Counted from the stretch's first letter, positions 23,815 through 36,981 are shown. The stretch is 64,000 nt of DNA from Antitrichia curtipendula (GCA_951230915.1 OX579639.1:12400001-12464000), one strand, 5' to 3'. Made by a program: numbers and translations. The notes: generated from the letters alone by a model not told the origin.

Positions 23815-24868
23815 TGGACAGGAAACAGGGGAGAATTATGCTTCGTCATGAGATTGCAACTCTAGGAAACGTACGACACTGAAGAAAATCAGGCACAGTG
23901 TTTCGGGAACATTCTCGGTTTTAGGATAGGGAGCTCTATTGTAGCTCTTCGGATTTGTACTACGATTAGGGTACTAGACCACGGCAGAAGCCACTTATTT
24001 GGTAAATTCTAAGACTTTGGATGAGTTCTGATTTGCCTGCTTCTTTTGAGTTGTTCCCTTTGCATGCTTATAAAATGAGGGGTGACTTTTCTCCACCGAC
24101 AGCTGATGTTACGAGCACTTCAGTCAATTTTGTATGTATACTGGGTACCATGAATTTGGCTTAGGGTTACGTCTTACTCAGTAGAAATAAGAGTGCAATA
24201 CTCATGTGTTAGTTTGTAGAACAGAAACAAAGTGCACATTTTGAGAATGCACGAAACACTGTAAGTAGGCTATCCAGTCAGGACTTCCAATACACTTCCA
24301 CGTCTGAATTGACCTACATTTGGATTGGAGTCGGAACCAATATTCGCAAATACGCTATATTTATCACAAACACAGTTATGAAATACAAAAGTCCTACGTA
24401 CTATCCAGCTTCAGAACAGATGAGGTGTAGGAATGCATAATTCAGTCTTATTCTTTATCAAGAATGCCGCTTCAAAATGTAGTTGACAGTTTAGCTGCAT
24501 ACATACCCTTGGGTTCTGGTACAATTCTATTATTATTACACAGAACTTTTCATGAGCTCTAACTTTGCAAATGAACCACTGCGTCGTCCTGCAGTCCTGC
24601 CGACGAGGTCTAAATTAGATGATGCATGAAACACTGTGTCCATTTACGAAATCAAGTCTTCAAATGTAATTTGGCATATTATTCTACATACACGTGGTAT
24701 GCAGTAGCTGTCTAGGAAAACAATTGGAAATCTGAAGACACCTACTAAACCAAAAAGAACTGTTCTATGGGCCATACATGTCTAAAACACTGTACACCGA
24801 AGGGATCCGCGGCAGCACAAGGAACCACGGCGGCACAATGAATCGGATACCAACATTAGAAAATGCTC
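23815..24868. other. Spacer between convergent MULE genes
   Basis: About 1 kb separates the stop of the transposase from the stop of the protease gene. It must hold both 3' ends and contains exact CGAAACACTG words at 23896 and 24252 and a near copy at 24627. No coding sequence seen. Confidence 0.6.
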
Positions 24869-27800
24869 TCACTTCCGATTTGGAGGAGTGAAACCTAGCA
24901 CTGAAGAGTCGTCGTCCACGTCCTTGGAGTAAGATACCCGAAATGCAGGCTCGTAGGGCTGTGTATCACGGGGGGCTCTCAGCTCATCTGCAACAGCTGC
25001 AATAACGTTCTTCTGCAAGTCACGCGCTTTTGCAGAGGATGCAATCTGGCATTTGAACAGCTCCTGTGCATTGGACCCTGCCGTCACCGCATCGTCGCCA
25101 TAGAAAACACGGAGGAAGCACTCAATGTTTCGGAGCACACAGAAGCCGCATTCGTGGTTCCCAGTTTGGAGATGACAAGGGACGTCTTCCTTCACGGTCG
25201 GCAAGGTCAGCCGCGGCTCGTGCAGCATCTCCCACACATAGCGAATGCGACGCACGTACTCCAAGTCCTGAGCCGACGAGTGCATTAGCGCACTATCGAG
25301 GTGCTTGACGTCGTCACTGCTCAAAATGAACAATGACCAATGCCCGTCCGCAACGTAGGGAACGAGAACCGTCATATCCGCCACGACACTGCGGTAGATG
25401 TGCGATGGGACAAGGTACTGACGGCCCCACTTCACAAGCGCCTCATCCGTCCCTGCCTCGCATGCAGAGGCGAGCGGCGCTTGCATGAAAGACGACGCAA
25501 CGTAAACATGACCGCGGGCTGACTCGGAAAGAATCCACCACAATCGCCGGCTGAGAAGCTCCAGGACATTCTGTCCGAGAAATCTTTTGGTTTGGCCCAA
25601 ATGACGAATCTTGCTGATCGGCACGGGCAAGGAGTCCCACTCACTTGTGTAGAAGCGGACCTCCATGTCGTCGTCATCTCCGGCACCTTTCCTGCAAGTC
25701 AATGATGATCCCAAAACATTGTCAGGGGCAGTGTTACATGGTCATGTATGTACCCGAAGGTTCGGTCTGAAATCCAAAGCAAACGCATAGGATTTGGGCC
25801 ATTTACCTAGGCAGCGCCTGGATGAGCTCTTCAATTTGTAAAATCGCGAATGTCCGCTTGATGCTGAGTCTACCCCATGCCTTGGACTGACGCTCGACAA
25901 TCGGGAAAGGCTCGTATGTTACGCTCTTCCGATGACTCAGCGACCTCGGCCTGCCTTCACGGTCGGGGACAACCTCCGCCGCGCTCGCGAGCTCCACATC
26001 GCTGTCACCACTGTCCGCCTCCGGAAGTGCGTAAGGGTCGTCTTCCGTATTGATTAGGGCCTCGAATACCTCTTCTAGGCTACGAGGGGTGCTGGCCACG
26101 AGGTCGACTACATGCGGCCCTGAACCGCAAGACGAGCCAATAACAAACACTCGATTCAACGGAGTGTCCTCTACAATGGCCAAATTGGTAGTGTCCAGAT
26201 CCTGTGTCTGGATATCATCGATGCGGAGTGGCGGAGAGATCTGTGAGAGCGGCAGCGGGCCCTCATTCAATAGTGCGTCGTGAAACACTTCAGTTTGGCC
26301 TGAGGAATGACCGAAAGTAACCTCCGCTACATGCGGTGTAGGACTCGACGGTTTAGGGCAAGATGACTTCATCACGTCTGCAACAATAAGCGCTGCTTCA
26401 GTCAGTTTAGGGATAGGCATATCCGGACCAGTCTGGGCCCCTGCGTCATGGAATACCGTTCCTGGAACATTGGGTGGACCGGCAGTGTTCCGGACAGTTA
26501 CCACATCCGTCGCCAACTGTTTAGGGCCGCCTACAGACACCACTTCTTGCGCTGACGCCGCGCCTTCATCTTGGAGCCAACCGTGCGAATCCACCTGAAG
26601 GCGAGCCGTCTCGTTTGGAACAATGTTCCCAACTTGGATCCGCCAAGACGCCTTGTCGTCGTCCTCAATGGCCACGTCCAACGACTGCACCAATTCCTTT
26701 ATTTGTCGACGGGTCTCCGCCACTCGTGAGGCCCACTGAGGGGCATCGTCGTCCGACACCCAGCCAAGGTCGAAGTCTTCACGGGCTCTCAGGCACTTTC
26801 CCCAAATGAGAGACTGCTCGGTCCAATGCTCGGGATCGGTACTTCTCCAAGAAGAGAGAAATGCGGAGGGGTGATGGAGCGCCAAATCCTGTAATGCCCG
26901 CACTCTGACATTCTCCGCCCAATGTATGACCAGGTCTAACACACTGTCCCCCTTGCCTTCGGCGACCATTTGCGCATCCCTGATCAATTGAGCATGGACG
27001 ACCCTTGTCTCGCCTTCCTTCATGCCCGCAAAGCGAAACGGTGCTTCGACAGAGAACAAGGTCACCGCTTGAAGGATGGCTGCCTCGTTTCTACAAATAG
27101 CCCGCACCACCGGACGTGTGACGCCAAACAAAGGGCATGTCAGTAGCCTCCAACGCCCGAAGGCAGAGTTCATGGCGAGCCGGAGTACCTTGACGAAATG
27201 CGGGGCCCTCGTACGGGGAACTCTCTCAGACAGCAGTATGCGGCGGACCATGTCTGCCTCGTCCTCTGAAACACACAATAAATTACTTAGTCGAATGTAC
27301 AGCTCCAAAACACAAGCAGTGAGATCCCCGTCCATAAATCAGAAGATGTCGGAAGTAATGCACTGAGAGGGAGAGAGTACCGTACCATCGTGGCGCCAGG
27401 GCAACGGCGGAAGCCGCTGGAAGACCGTTGGCGCACAGACAACCCACCAGATTGGGCACCAATCCCAGCGGTAGCTCTCACGTCTGAAGGCAGTGTCTCG
27501 CCGGAACGCGTCCACAATCTCGTGCACAACACGCTCTTGACGCAAGCGTAGCTCCGTTGTAGACTGCTGACACCTGGCCTCATACGTAGCAGAGTCGCGA
27601 AGGAACTGCAGGTAATTCGCAAGCAAGTCCACATCAGGAGGGACTTGGTCATACTTCACCGACGCGCATATGGATCTTACAGCCCGGCCCACGACATCAG
27701 CGATTCCGGGGTAATCCTCCTCCTGCAAAGCACAACGTGATCGGACTAGGTGTGAAGGAGTCGCACTTCAAGGAAGACATAAACAAACGAAACACTGAGG

Positions 27801-30456
27801 CGGCAAAGAGCGCGAGTCACTGCCAATGAGGTTACAGCATTGTAAGAAAGAGCTCTCAACGAGCAGGAAGGCTACGGTGGATAGTGTCAGAGAGAACCCA
27901 CACCGTACTCAACAACAACAATGATGAGGAAAATGAACTTTGTGTGGTAGACAAGGGCCACGTGGAATTCGGTTTCAGAAGATCTAACCTTGGCCTCACA
28001 CAACCACCACATGGAGCAGGCCCTCGTACTGGCTTGGAATTTTCGGTTTTGCCACGACCTGTCGAAGTCCCGCTTGAATTCCGAAGTTGTCTGGCCGTGG
28101 TAGTCCCAGTCAAGTAGCGTTGGTAAAATGAAGACAAGGTAAAAAAGATCGGGAGGGGGCCCGTGCACCGCTTTGGGTATCCTCGGCCAAGATTCGGCCA
28201 GTGCATCTGCCTTCGCTTGTGCACGTTGCTTCACTTCTTGCTCGTCCGCCTGTAGACGGTCACCTCGCGACGCCCTCGAGGTTGACAGCTCCGGATGATA
28301 CACACCTAACGGAGCGGGGCCCTCTCCGCAAATCCAGTAACGCTGCAATTCCGCGCTACCCTCTTTGTTGCAACTCCAACACGTTTTGGATGGTGGCTCA
28401 AAATTACCTGGACTGGCACTATAACCCTGAACGGCGTTGCCAAGATCCGGACTGGTTGCATCTTCAAGATCATTGTTTTCCCCAAAAAGTGGGTTCAAGA
28501 AAGCTGCAACTTTACCCTCCGAATCCAGTGTTTCGTGATCTTCCCGGACGTCGGAAACAAGGTTGGCCGGCTGTTGTCCTCCACCCAACGTCTGTCGCGC
28601 CGCAGATGGGTCATGCAAATCTGATCCGTCTCTGGTTTCATTAGGATCTACTGAGACGTCCATCTGTCCGCCCTCATCTGGTCCACTATTTGGAGATAGT
28701 ACGACTCTGCTAGTGTTTCGCCGTGGAGTTGGAGAATCACCCGCGCTTGTGTCCTTCGCAAGGGCTGGTGCAACGTCCACCACAGTCTTGTACCCTAACA
28801 CCTGCAAGCTTGCGTGCGCTTTCTCCTTCTTTGCTTTCTTCACGGCTCGCAGGTCCACTAGACGGGTCAGAACCTTAGCGCGCTCCGCAATCGGCGAAAG
28901 CGGCGAACGCACGTGTCTCGGGCTCGCCCGCTGTGCCGCCTTCATTATTAGCTTCCTCCAATTTCCCCACACGGGATCTACCTGCATTGCCGGCGAAACA
29001 CTAGCCGTCCTTCGCTGCTCAGTAGCGGCCTCCTTGGTTGTTTCAGGGCCCGCGTCCTGACTAGGAGTGGCTCCACCTAGTTTATCGCCTTCAGTTCCTC
29101 CAAAGGTCCTGAAACGCTGCAGGACCCCTGCCGCCTCCTCTAAAGGCGACTCTCCTGTACTCTTACAAACCTGCACCGTTGTACTCTTCCGCGTTTCCGC
29201 AGCCTCCACTTCAATAGCCTCCAAAATGGGCTCGATACTCTCTAGAACAGCAGGCGTATCCATTTGAGTCCTCGAATCTGCTAGAGTCCATTCGTCACTG
29301 AATCGTACCTTTGTTTTCCTCAACCTGGTCTCCAGTGCGTCGGCGTGGTGCCACTTCTGCTCGGGCTCCTCGTCACTGGACAATTCGTTGCTTAACCGCA
29401 CCTTCGTCATCTTCGACTTGGTGGCCAGTGTCTCAGCCTCCTGTCGCTTCTCCTTCGACTTGGTGGGTAGCAGAGTTTCGGCTTTCCGCCGCTTCTCCGC
29501 TTGCTCCGAATCACTGGACTGCTCCCGAATGTCCCTTTGCGCTGGCGTCTTCTTCATGCCTTTTGCCGGAGTTGCTCTTGGGTCCCGCGCCGGAGTCGCC
29601 AGACGTGTCCGTGTTGCGATAACCGCCTTCAGTGTTGGCTGTTGTGTGCCGGAAGGTACTAAACTCTCAAAACCGCCTGAGTGTTTAGCGGACTCTGTCT
29701 CCGATGCACCTCCTTCGTGTCCTGCACCCTGAGACACTGGCTTCGGGCCCTCTCCTCCATCTAGGTTGCCCGCAGCTTCTTTAAGTGGCATCGCGGAGGC
29801 GGTCGCTGCATTCTGGGTCCGTGATTTCCCTATCAACTTCGCTTGAGCCTCCTCCCCCTTCCTTGCGCGGATCATCTCCGAACTCTTGCCCTGGCCGACG
29901 CCTTGGTCCGGATACGGAAGCAGCCTGAGAGGATTTCCCATTTCATCCTTCACCGCCGGACACTCAGCGTCCCACCGATGCTTGTTCAAACGCATCTTGT
30001 TGGCAAAGTTTTGCCTCCCGCAGTGTATGCACTGTTTGTATTTCCGCTTTGGGTCAGTAGTCTTCGCGATGTCCGTGTTCGCCAGCAGAGCATACTCGGT
30101 GAGGAGCCTCGTGAACTCAGCCTCCGTGCCATAGTTCACGTCCAAGTGTCGCACGTCGATTTTGATGCTCCGCCGAAACTCTGGGCGTGCCGTATTCGTC
30201 GGGGTTGCTTCCACCGTTGTTGCAGTCCCTTTACCTCTTGAACGAGACGACCTCTGCAGTATAGCAAAACAAGTTCCAGTTAGTGTACCGTAAACCACAA
30301 ACTCAATACCTGACCACCTGAAACCGCTCAAATGAATGCAGCATGTATGTTAAAAAATCTTACCCGAGAATCGTGGGACTTGTCATCACCACCATCGCCA
30401 GAAGCTTCTGCGAATGCAACTCGCGGTTTAGGGTCCATGTGCTTGGTCTTCGCCAT
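24869..30456 (-). CDS. Ulp1-like SUMO protease fused to a zinc-finger region, MULE cargo
   Basis: Predicted to cleave SUMO or a related modifier. Five exons read on the minus strand: 30456-30364, 30253-27989, 27722-27386, 27265-25807, 25691-24869, giving 1658 aa with no stop and exact phase at every junction. The C-terminal C48 domain has the full catalytic set: His1502 (DGHWSLF), Asp1517 (KHLDSA), Gln1560 and Cys1566 (LQTGNHECGF; Q-x5-C spacing as in Ulp1). Near the N-terminus residues 106-129 form C-x2-C-x13-H-x5-C, a BED-like finger. The middle ~600 residues are low-complexity, charged and Ser/Thr/Pro-rich. The start ATG at 30456 has G at -3 and +4; the frame stays open upstream to a possible acceptor near 30575, so extra 5' exons are possible. 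Faces the transposase tail to tail. Confidence 0.85.
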
Positions 30457-32200
30457 CACAAAGCAGTACTTCACTTTCAGGTGTAAGTCAAATTCGCCAA
30501 ACCAGTTCTTCCAGCCGATCTGCTCGCCCCAACGAAACACTGGCTGGTAATACCAGTAATGTTCCGGGTATTTGATAGCTGCCCTGCAACAACAACGACA
30601 AGCTTGAGTAAGTACGGCCGCATCAGACAGAGATCCGTCTGTAAGACAGCAATGGCAGACTCTGCACTTTTGCAAACAAAAATTTCGAAAACATCCTAAA
30701 CCGCTCCTGAAATCGCTACGAAATGCGGACAAGTGAAACTCCCAACAATCCGCAAGGGCATTCACGGATTCCGCACACCCACAGATATAAAAAATTCGTT
30801 CATGGCGAGCCTTTCCTCTTGGCTTGATCATGAAATAACAGTTTCCATCTTATTCCACAAACAGAATTGATCCCATCAAAATCTAGAAACTAAAACCGGC
30901 TTTGAAGACAGTGGCAACCCTTGCCTAAACCTAAACCTCCGACATGGCGTCCTGCAAAACCGCTAAAAACCGCATCGCAAAATGATTGCGTTAGTCCAAT
31001 TCACAATGCTTTCAGGCGGCTCTCCCAATTCAAACCCTCACGAAATGTAAAACCTTGTCCAAGAACAAACAACTATGTGAAGCAGAGGGTTTTTAAAGTC
31101 CGGCATCCACTTCCAAGCACCCTAAACCCTCCCAAACCCTAATGTAAAACCGCTCAAGCGTGGCTGCAAGATCAAGTCGCCTCACCCTGCATTCTCTGTC
31201 ATTTTCCACGGTTTGGGTCGACTCTGGACTACTCAATGCGATCTCCTTCACTTAGCGCTCCAACTATCACAGTTGGGAGCAATTTCAAGGACGGGTACGC
31301 ATTTCGCCCTGCTCAATTTCCTAATTCGAGCCTATTCGTACATTAAACTAGCGGTGGCGGCAGACGCAAGTACCAGCCCGTCTGCAGAGCCCTAAATCCC
31401 TATCATCTGACTACCACATTCAGAAATTCCTGCAAGCCACAACCTAATAGACTAAACCCAATGGAACGCATCACAACAAAGAAACTCACCAGTGAACGCA
31501 AACCAGGTAGCCTAGAATCGCACGCGCAACAGCTAGTCCGCAACGAGTTGACGTGCTAGCCTCCGAACTCAAATTTCGCCCTAACCCGTTGATCGGAATG
31601 ATTGCGAGGCCTCGCACTGATTACACCACCCAGAAGAAGACGTCGCCGGATCCAATGCTCTCGGTTGCTCCGAAATGGACCACCACACAATCAGCCGCAC
31701 CTTCCAGCGAAATTGTAAATTCTCCTACCCCGGACTAGTTTCTTGCGTCCCTCGACACCTCAAAATCGTTCTTCAGAGCCTACTTCCAAGCCTACCCTCC
31801 CTGCAATCGCAGAAGTACACCTTGGCACTCCTGAAACACTGCGACTGACATTGTACACAACAAGTGTTGTCACTCGTGCAAGGGTGCGTGTTCTCACACC
31901 TCCGAGCCGAGGTTCGGTTACTTACCTGAAAACGCCCCGTAAAGGCGGCTGCTCGCGAAACACAAACCCTAAAACATCTGCCTTGGTCGCGGGAGTAATC
32001 GCCGTCATGGAAAACGACACGTGTCAAATCGCGGGTTGGTGTTTTACCGAAGTGGGCGGCACTGTTTCGTCCGTAAATTCCCTGAACGTAACTCATTCGG
32101 CCCACTTAGCAGTGTTCCGTTTCGCACATCTTCCTCACTTGCACACTCAGCGTTGGTGAGATTGAAATTCTAAAACAAATGCAGTAATTGAATTTAAAAA
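30457..32200. other. MULE interior, likely protease 5' region
   Basis: Upstream of the protease start. A Trp/Tyr-rich open stretch (30457-30575, minus) could be an additional exon. Beyond it short open frames on both strands show no motif. The sequence is rich in CCCTAAA and AAACCGC words, as in the rest of the element. Confidence 0.35.
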
Positions 32201-35200
32201 CCGCTTTTGAATCCAAAAAATTTAAGCTGTTTATTTCTTTATTTTGTGCTTTGGTTCTTTTGGGGGTAATCATTAAACTATTAATATTTTTGGTTTTAGG
32301 TTTTTAAGAATTTTTAAATTTTTAAATTTATTGTTATCTTTTATTTTATTTTATTTTATTTGTAGCCGGGTATTCCATATTGTATTTCATATTTTTTTGA
32401 ATTTTTGTGTTACATTTTTTTTTAATCAATCTTCATCTTTGTTTTCCCTTTGTTTTTTATAAACATTTCCCATTTTGGGTTAACTTTTTACCCATTTTTT
32501 GTAATGTTTTATCGCATCTTCTTTCAACTTTTATTTTCACCCTTTTCCATTTTTCATTCTATTTTTATCAATTCGTTGGGAAATTGTTGGAGGTGGGTGG
32601 GAGTTAGCATCATTTTTTGCTCTTTTTATGTTGTTTATTTTTTCTTTGCTTCATTTAAAAGTTTGTCTTTTTTAATTTCTCTCGTTATTACTGTATTTTC
32701 CTTTTAGTGGGGATTGTTTTATTAATTATTTTATTTTGTCATGGCGAATTTTCTTATTAATAGTTTTAGTGCTTCTTTAATTTCTTTGTTTCAAGGATTA
32801 TTCATTTAGGGTTTAGTCTCTTATTGAAATCATTTGATTACTCTTTTAATATAGGTTATATTATATAATAAGCATTTGCTTTATATAGGATTTTTTTTAG
32901 GATCTGATTTTTTTGGGGTTTATTTGATTCAGTAATAATTATTGTGATCTTATAATTATTACTTTATGCGATTATTTATTTGTAGACCCCCTCCAATCGA
33001 AGCGCATACGTACCTGGTTACATTTATGTATCCATTTGCTAATGCACTTATGTATTTGTTTATTCTGGTATTCATCTATTCAGATACTTCATGGTTAGTT
33101 AATTTATGAAGTTGGTTGTGTATGAATTTATATTTTCAATTTGATATACACAAGTATATCAGTCATTTGTTTTAAAGAATATCACTATATGTACTTGTTG
33201 GGTTATATATTTTTTTTCCTCAAAACCCTAAAACCTCCTATATGTATTCGTTAGCATGTGCAAATTAGTAGTTGTTTATTTCTTACTTCCATTGTTAGAA
33301 TACCAATCTAAGTCAATATTCTTCCGAGCATACATCTTTATACTTAGTATCATTTATTTAGTATGTAAGATTTACCTAAACTCTATGATTGTTTTTGTAT
33401 ACTCTTTAATGGATTCTTCATTTAACCCTAAACCCTTGGCAGAGAAATTTATTTATTTTATTATTGATCACCGTACCTGGTGGTTACTTTCATCCTTTGT
33501 GGGATTACTTATCTCATGTATTGTCCGTTGGGTCCTACTAGTGATTCCATTGTTTATGCAATTTTTTTTTTTTGCAAGGATTCTTCATTTATGAATTCGT
33601 ATAGAATTCTATTTATTACTTTGTTGGGCTAGTGGCTTATACTTTTGTCCTTTTAGTTGTTTATAGATAATTTTATTCGTCTATGTATTTATTTATTATG
33701 GACTTTTGTATATCTTGTAATTTTCTTTATTTTATTATTTTTTATATCTATTTCTATATCTATATGTATTTATGTTTGCCTTTATCTTTTATTAACTCTT
33801 GTGGTGGTTTATTTACTACTTAGTGAAACTACGGATTTAGACTTTAGTCCTCTAGGTTTGTCATGTCTTATTATGTTTACACAGGTATTTCAGATTTTTT
33901 CATTTTTTCATTCTCCTTTTTTCTTTGTTGATTTCAGATTTTTCTTATTAAGTCTTGTGTTGGGTTTCTTATTACTTAGTGGAATTACTTATTTATGTTT
34001 TTATTCTTTTGGGTTGTTCATTGATTCTCTTCTTTATGTAGGTATGAATTTGTTTCTTTCTTTCTTTTTGAATTCCTTCTTTTTGTTGGTACTTTTTCAA
34101 TGTTTCATTCTTAATTAATTAACTGACCTGCAATTTATTTTTTAATTTGCACAAGAACACCATATTCATTGAAATGGGAGATTGAGGACCACTCAAAATA
34201 AATCATGTTCATCTCGCCATAAATCAACAATTTCCATTAAAATGAGAGTTCTGAGGTGAATTGATATAGAATATTTCAATTTTTGACCTAATTTTGAAAG
34301 GGTTTATTGCAAATTAGGTCGATTCGCCCTAAATTGCAATAAACCCTTTCAAAATTAGGTCAAATCTGAAAGTGTTTTTGTCAATTTAGCTCAACTTGAC
34401 CCTAAATTACAATCACTTCATGTCAAAATTAGATCAAATAAGAAAGTGTTTCATGTTAATTTTGGTCGATTCGAACTAAATTGACACAAAACCTTTCAAA
34501 ATTAGGTCAAATTTGAAAGGGTTAATTCCAATTTAGGTTGAGTCAACCTAAATTTGACATAAAATCTTTGATCAAATCTTAAAGGTTTTATGTCTATTTA
34601 CCTTGAACCGCCCTAAATTGGAATAAACCCTTTCCTCAGGTTCTTTAATTTAACTCTCATTTCAATGGAAAACTTTCATTTTAATGAATATGGTGTTCAA
34701 TTATTTAATGATTTACTGTCCCTATGGCCATTGTTCATTGATTATTCTTTTGTAGAGTTAGTAATTAGATTTACTCTTTAATCTTTTTTCCTTTCTTTAT
34801 TTCCTATTGTAGTTGTTTATTTATTAAATATTGTCATTTTTTTTGAGGGGGGAGTCATAGATGTTCCTTTTTCTTTTCATTTTTCTACGTGTCGCTTGTT
34901 ACAATACTTCTTTTAATAAGCTTTGTTTAATTCTTAAAGTATTTCTACTTTTATAGGACTTTTTTTTTATATAACTGTTTTTATTTTTGTGGTGATGTGC
35001 TTATTACTTCCAGTGGTCTCTTTCTTTATTTTTTTTTGGGTCTTCAGTAATTACTCTCTTTGAGTAGGACTTTATGATTTCGTTCATTTTTTTTTTAAAT
35101 GTAGTGTCTCACTTTCTTTCTTTAATTATTATTTTTTTATTTATACCCTTTCTTTCTTACTTTCTTAATTTTTTCTTAATTTTTATTAAATCTAAAGGTT

Positions 35201-36670
35201 TATTGTTGATTAGTTTGTAGAATTACTTTTTCATTTTTTTGAATCTTTGATGCCTGTAGCATTGATTTTCTTTTCATAAGGCGATGAATTTCATGTATAT
35301 TTTTACTTTATAAATTTCTCGTGAACCTTTTTATTTTATTTTTATTAGCTTGCTAGAGTACTTATTTGATTTCTCTTCTTTTGGGTGTTTCACTAATTCC
35401 CTTTCAAATGTAGGTATTAAATGTATTAATAGAATTGCTTGTATAACCAAAAATTAATATTACATGCTTATTCTTGTGAATTGGATGCCTTCATTTTTAT
35501 TTATTTTTTATTTTTTATTTTTTATTTATATATATTTTTTATTTATTTTTTATTTTTTATTTTTTATTTATTTTTTATTTATTTTTTATTTTATTTTAGA
35601 AATTAACTTTCCTTATTCTTTTTTTATTTATTTTTCTTTATTTTTTAATTTTATTTTACGATATTTCTTGAAATTTCTTAATTAACTCTTCAAGTGCTTT
35701 CTTTTTTTCTTACATTATGAGGTTACTTTTTTTTTTTTTTTAGTGTTTCATTGGAACCCTTTTCGATGCAGGTATGGATGTATAAACAATATATGTTTTA
35801 TAAATTTTCTTTTAAAATTCAATATTTTCTTAAATTTGTGATGGCTTCATTTCTTTTTTTTTTCATTTTCATTTTTTTTTTTTTTAATAAATTAACTTTA
35901 TTTTCATTCTTTTCCTTTTCTATTAATAGATTTATTTTTCTTTACTTTATACTATGTTATTTTTAAAATTTTCTAATTGTTGTAGTGGTAAATTTATTAC
36001 TTTGTAATTTTTTATTTTTATCTTTTTTTTGGGTGTGTGTGTGTGTCATTGATTAGTTTGTTCATATACATACCCTTCCCTTTTTTTGTGTGGTGGTTAT
36101 GTTTTACATTCTTCATTCACAGAATTAGTTCTTTTTTTGTTAGGTGGCAGGGGGGCCATTCAATATTTTTTGTTTAAAAGATATTTAATTTTTTTTTTTT
36201 TCAGGTGTGGGGCTTTATCTAAAACCTTGTTCATTTAAATGTATATTTCATTATTTTTTGGGTGCTTTATTGATTACTTTCTTAATGTACGTATGCATTT
36301 GTTTATTTATTTCTGACCCATTTTGTTTATTTCTTTATTAATGTGTTTAGCTGGTTTTCCTTTTTTGGGTTGATTTTGTTCATTATTTTATTAATGAATA
36401 TGCTCACTTTTTGATGTATTTATATATGCAACATTCATTTTTGGTATGTGGTTGTTTATTGTATGACCAAATAATGTTCTCCTTTTTCATGTTTGATACT
36501 CACTCATGATTTGCAACTCATTGGTTCATTAATTAATTTAGAGTTCCATTCTCTTATTTCCTTATTCCCTTATTGAATTACTCTATTATTCAATAATTCT
36601 TTTACAGAATTAGATTTTAATTCACAGTAATTGAATTTAAAATATTCCTATTCATACTTTTAATATTATT
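32200..36670. repeat. T-rich strand-asymmetric tract inside the MULE
   Basis: For about 4.4 kb the + strand is dominated by T (runs of TTTATTTA and poly-T) with few As. Degenerate units recur, e.g. TGTAGGTATGAATTTG at ~34038, TGTAGGTATTAAATG at ~35410, TGCAGGTATGGATG at ~35768 and TGTACGTATGCATTTG at ~36285, each preceded by a GGGTG(T)TT(C)A(T)T-like phrase. This suggests an old tandem array that has drifted. Long hydrophobic open frames here (e.g. 33657-34118) follow from T-richness and are not called. Confidence 0.6.
34155..34698. mobile_element. Nested 544-bp foldback element
   Basis: GAACACCATATTCATT at 34155-34170 is perfectly inverted at 34683-34698. The interior is a series of palindromic modules built on AAATTAGGTC and CCTAAATT with CAATAAACCCTTTC, so the strand can fold repeatedly on itself. 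Composition is balanced, unlike the T-rich surroundings, which supports insertion. No clear target-site duplication. Confidence 0.7.
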
Positions 36671-36803
36671 TGTAATGTCAATTTATAGTAGAGTTGCTAA
36701 AATTTAAGAAGTGCCCAAAGCGAGGGCCATAAACAAACCCTAAATCGCCCCAAAGAACACTGAGCCACAGCGAAACAGTGGAACGAAGCGAAACACTAAA
36801 ACC

Positions 36804-36837
36804 GCATGGCCATGCATGGCCATGCATGTCCATGGCC
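36804..36837. repeat. Subterminal CATG-rich tract, right
   Basis: GCATGGCCATGCATGGCC followed by ATGCATGTCCATGGCC, about 180-215 bp inside the right end; counterpart of 19003-19055. Confidence 0.7.
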
Positions 36838-36981
36838 TGCGAAACAATTTCCCAAAAAATTACCAAGGTCCCTGACATGGTAAAAAGTGAGAGCCCGTGT
36901 TTGCAGGTTTTCAGCCCAACTACCGGGACCGGCAGGGGCCAGCAGTGCTGCAGCAGTGCTCAGACGAAAGCAGGCTTTAAA

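Larger units (their letters stand above)
19114..36798. repeat. Dispersed 10-base word CGAAACACTG
   Basis: Exact copies in either orientation begin at 19114, 20345, 21993, 23509, 23896, 24252, 27788, 28526 and 30533. One-mismatch copies begin at 22171, 23690, 24627, 28711, 28994, 31832, 32060 and 36789. They lie in leader, introns, exons and spacers of the MULE. I saw none outside the element in this window. A transposase or host-factor binding word is the natural inference. Confidence 0.8.

Noticed and set aside
27887..30331. 814-codon frame taken as a complete protein
   Set aside because: The frame reads through an intron at both ends; GT-AG splicing links it in phase to the ULP exons.
31743..32159. 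138-codon open frame inside the MULE
   Set aside because: Competes with an opposite-strand frame of similar length, has no motif, and lies in the presumed 5' region of the protease gene.
33657..34118. 153-codon open frame resembling a multi-pass membrane protein
   Set aside because: It lies in the T-rich tract, where any frame reads Phe/Leu/Ile/Ser; no motif, splice context or balanced codon use.
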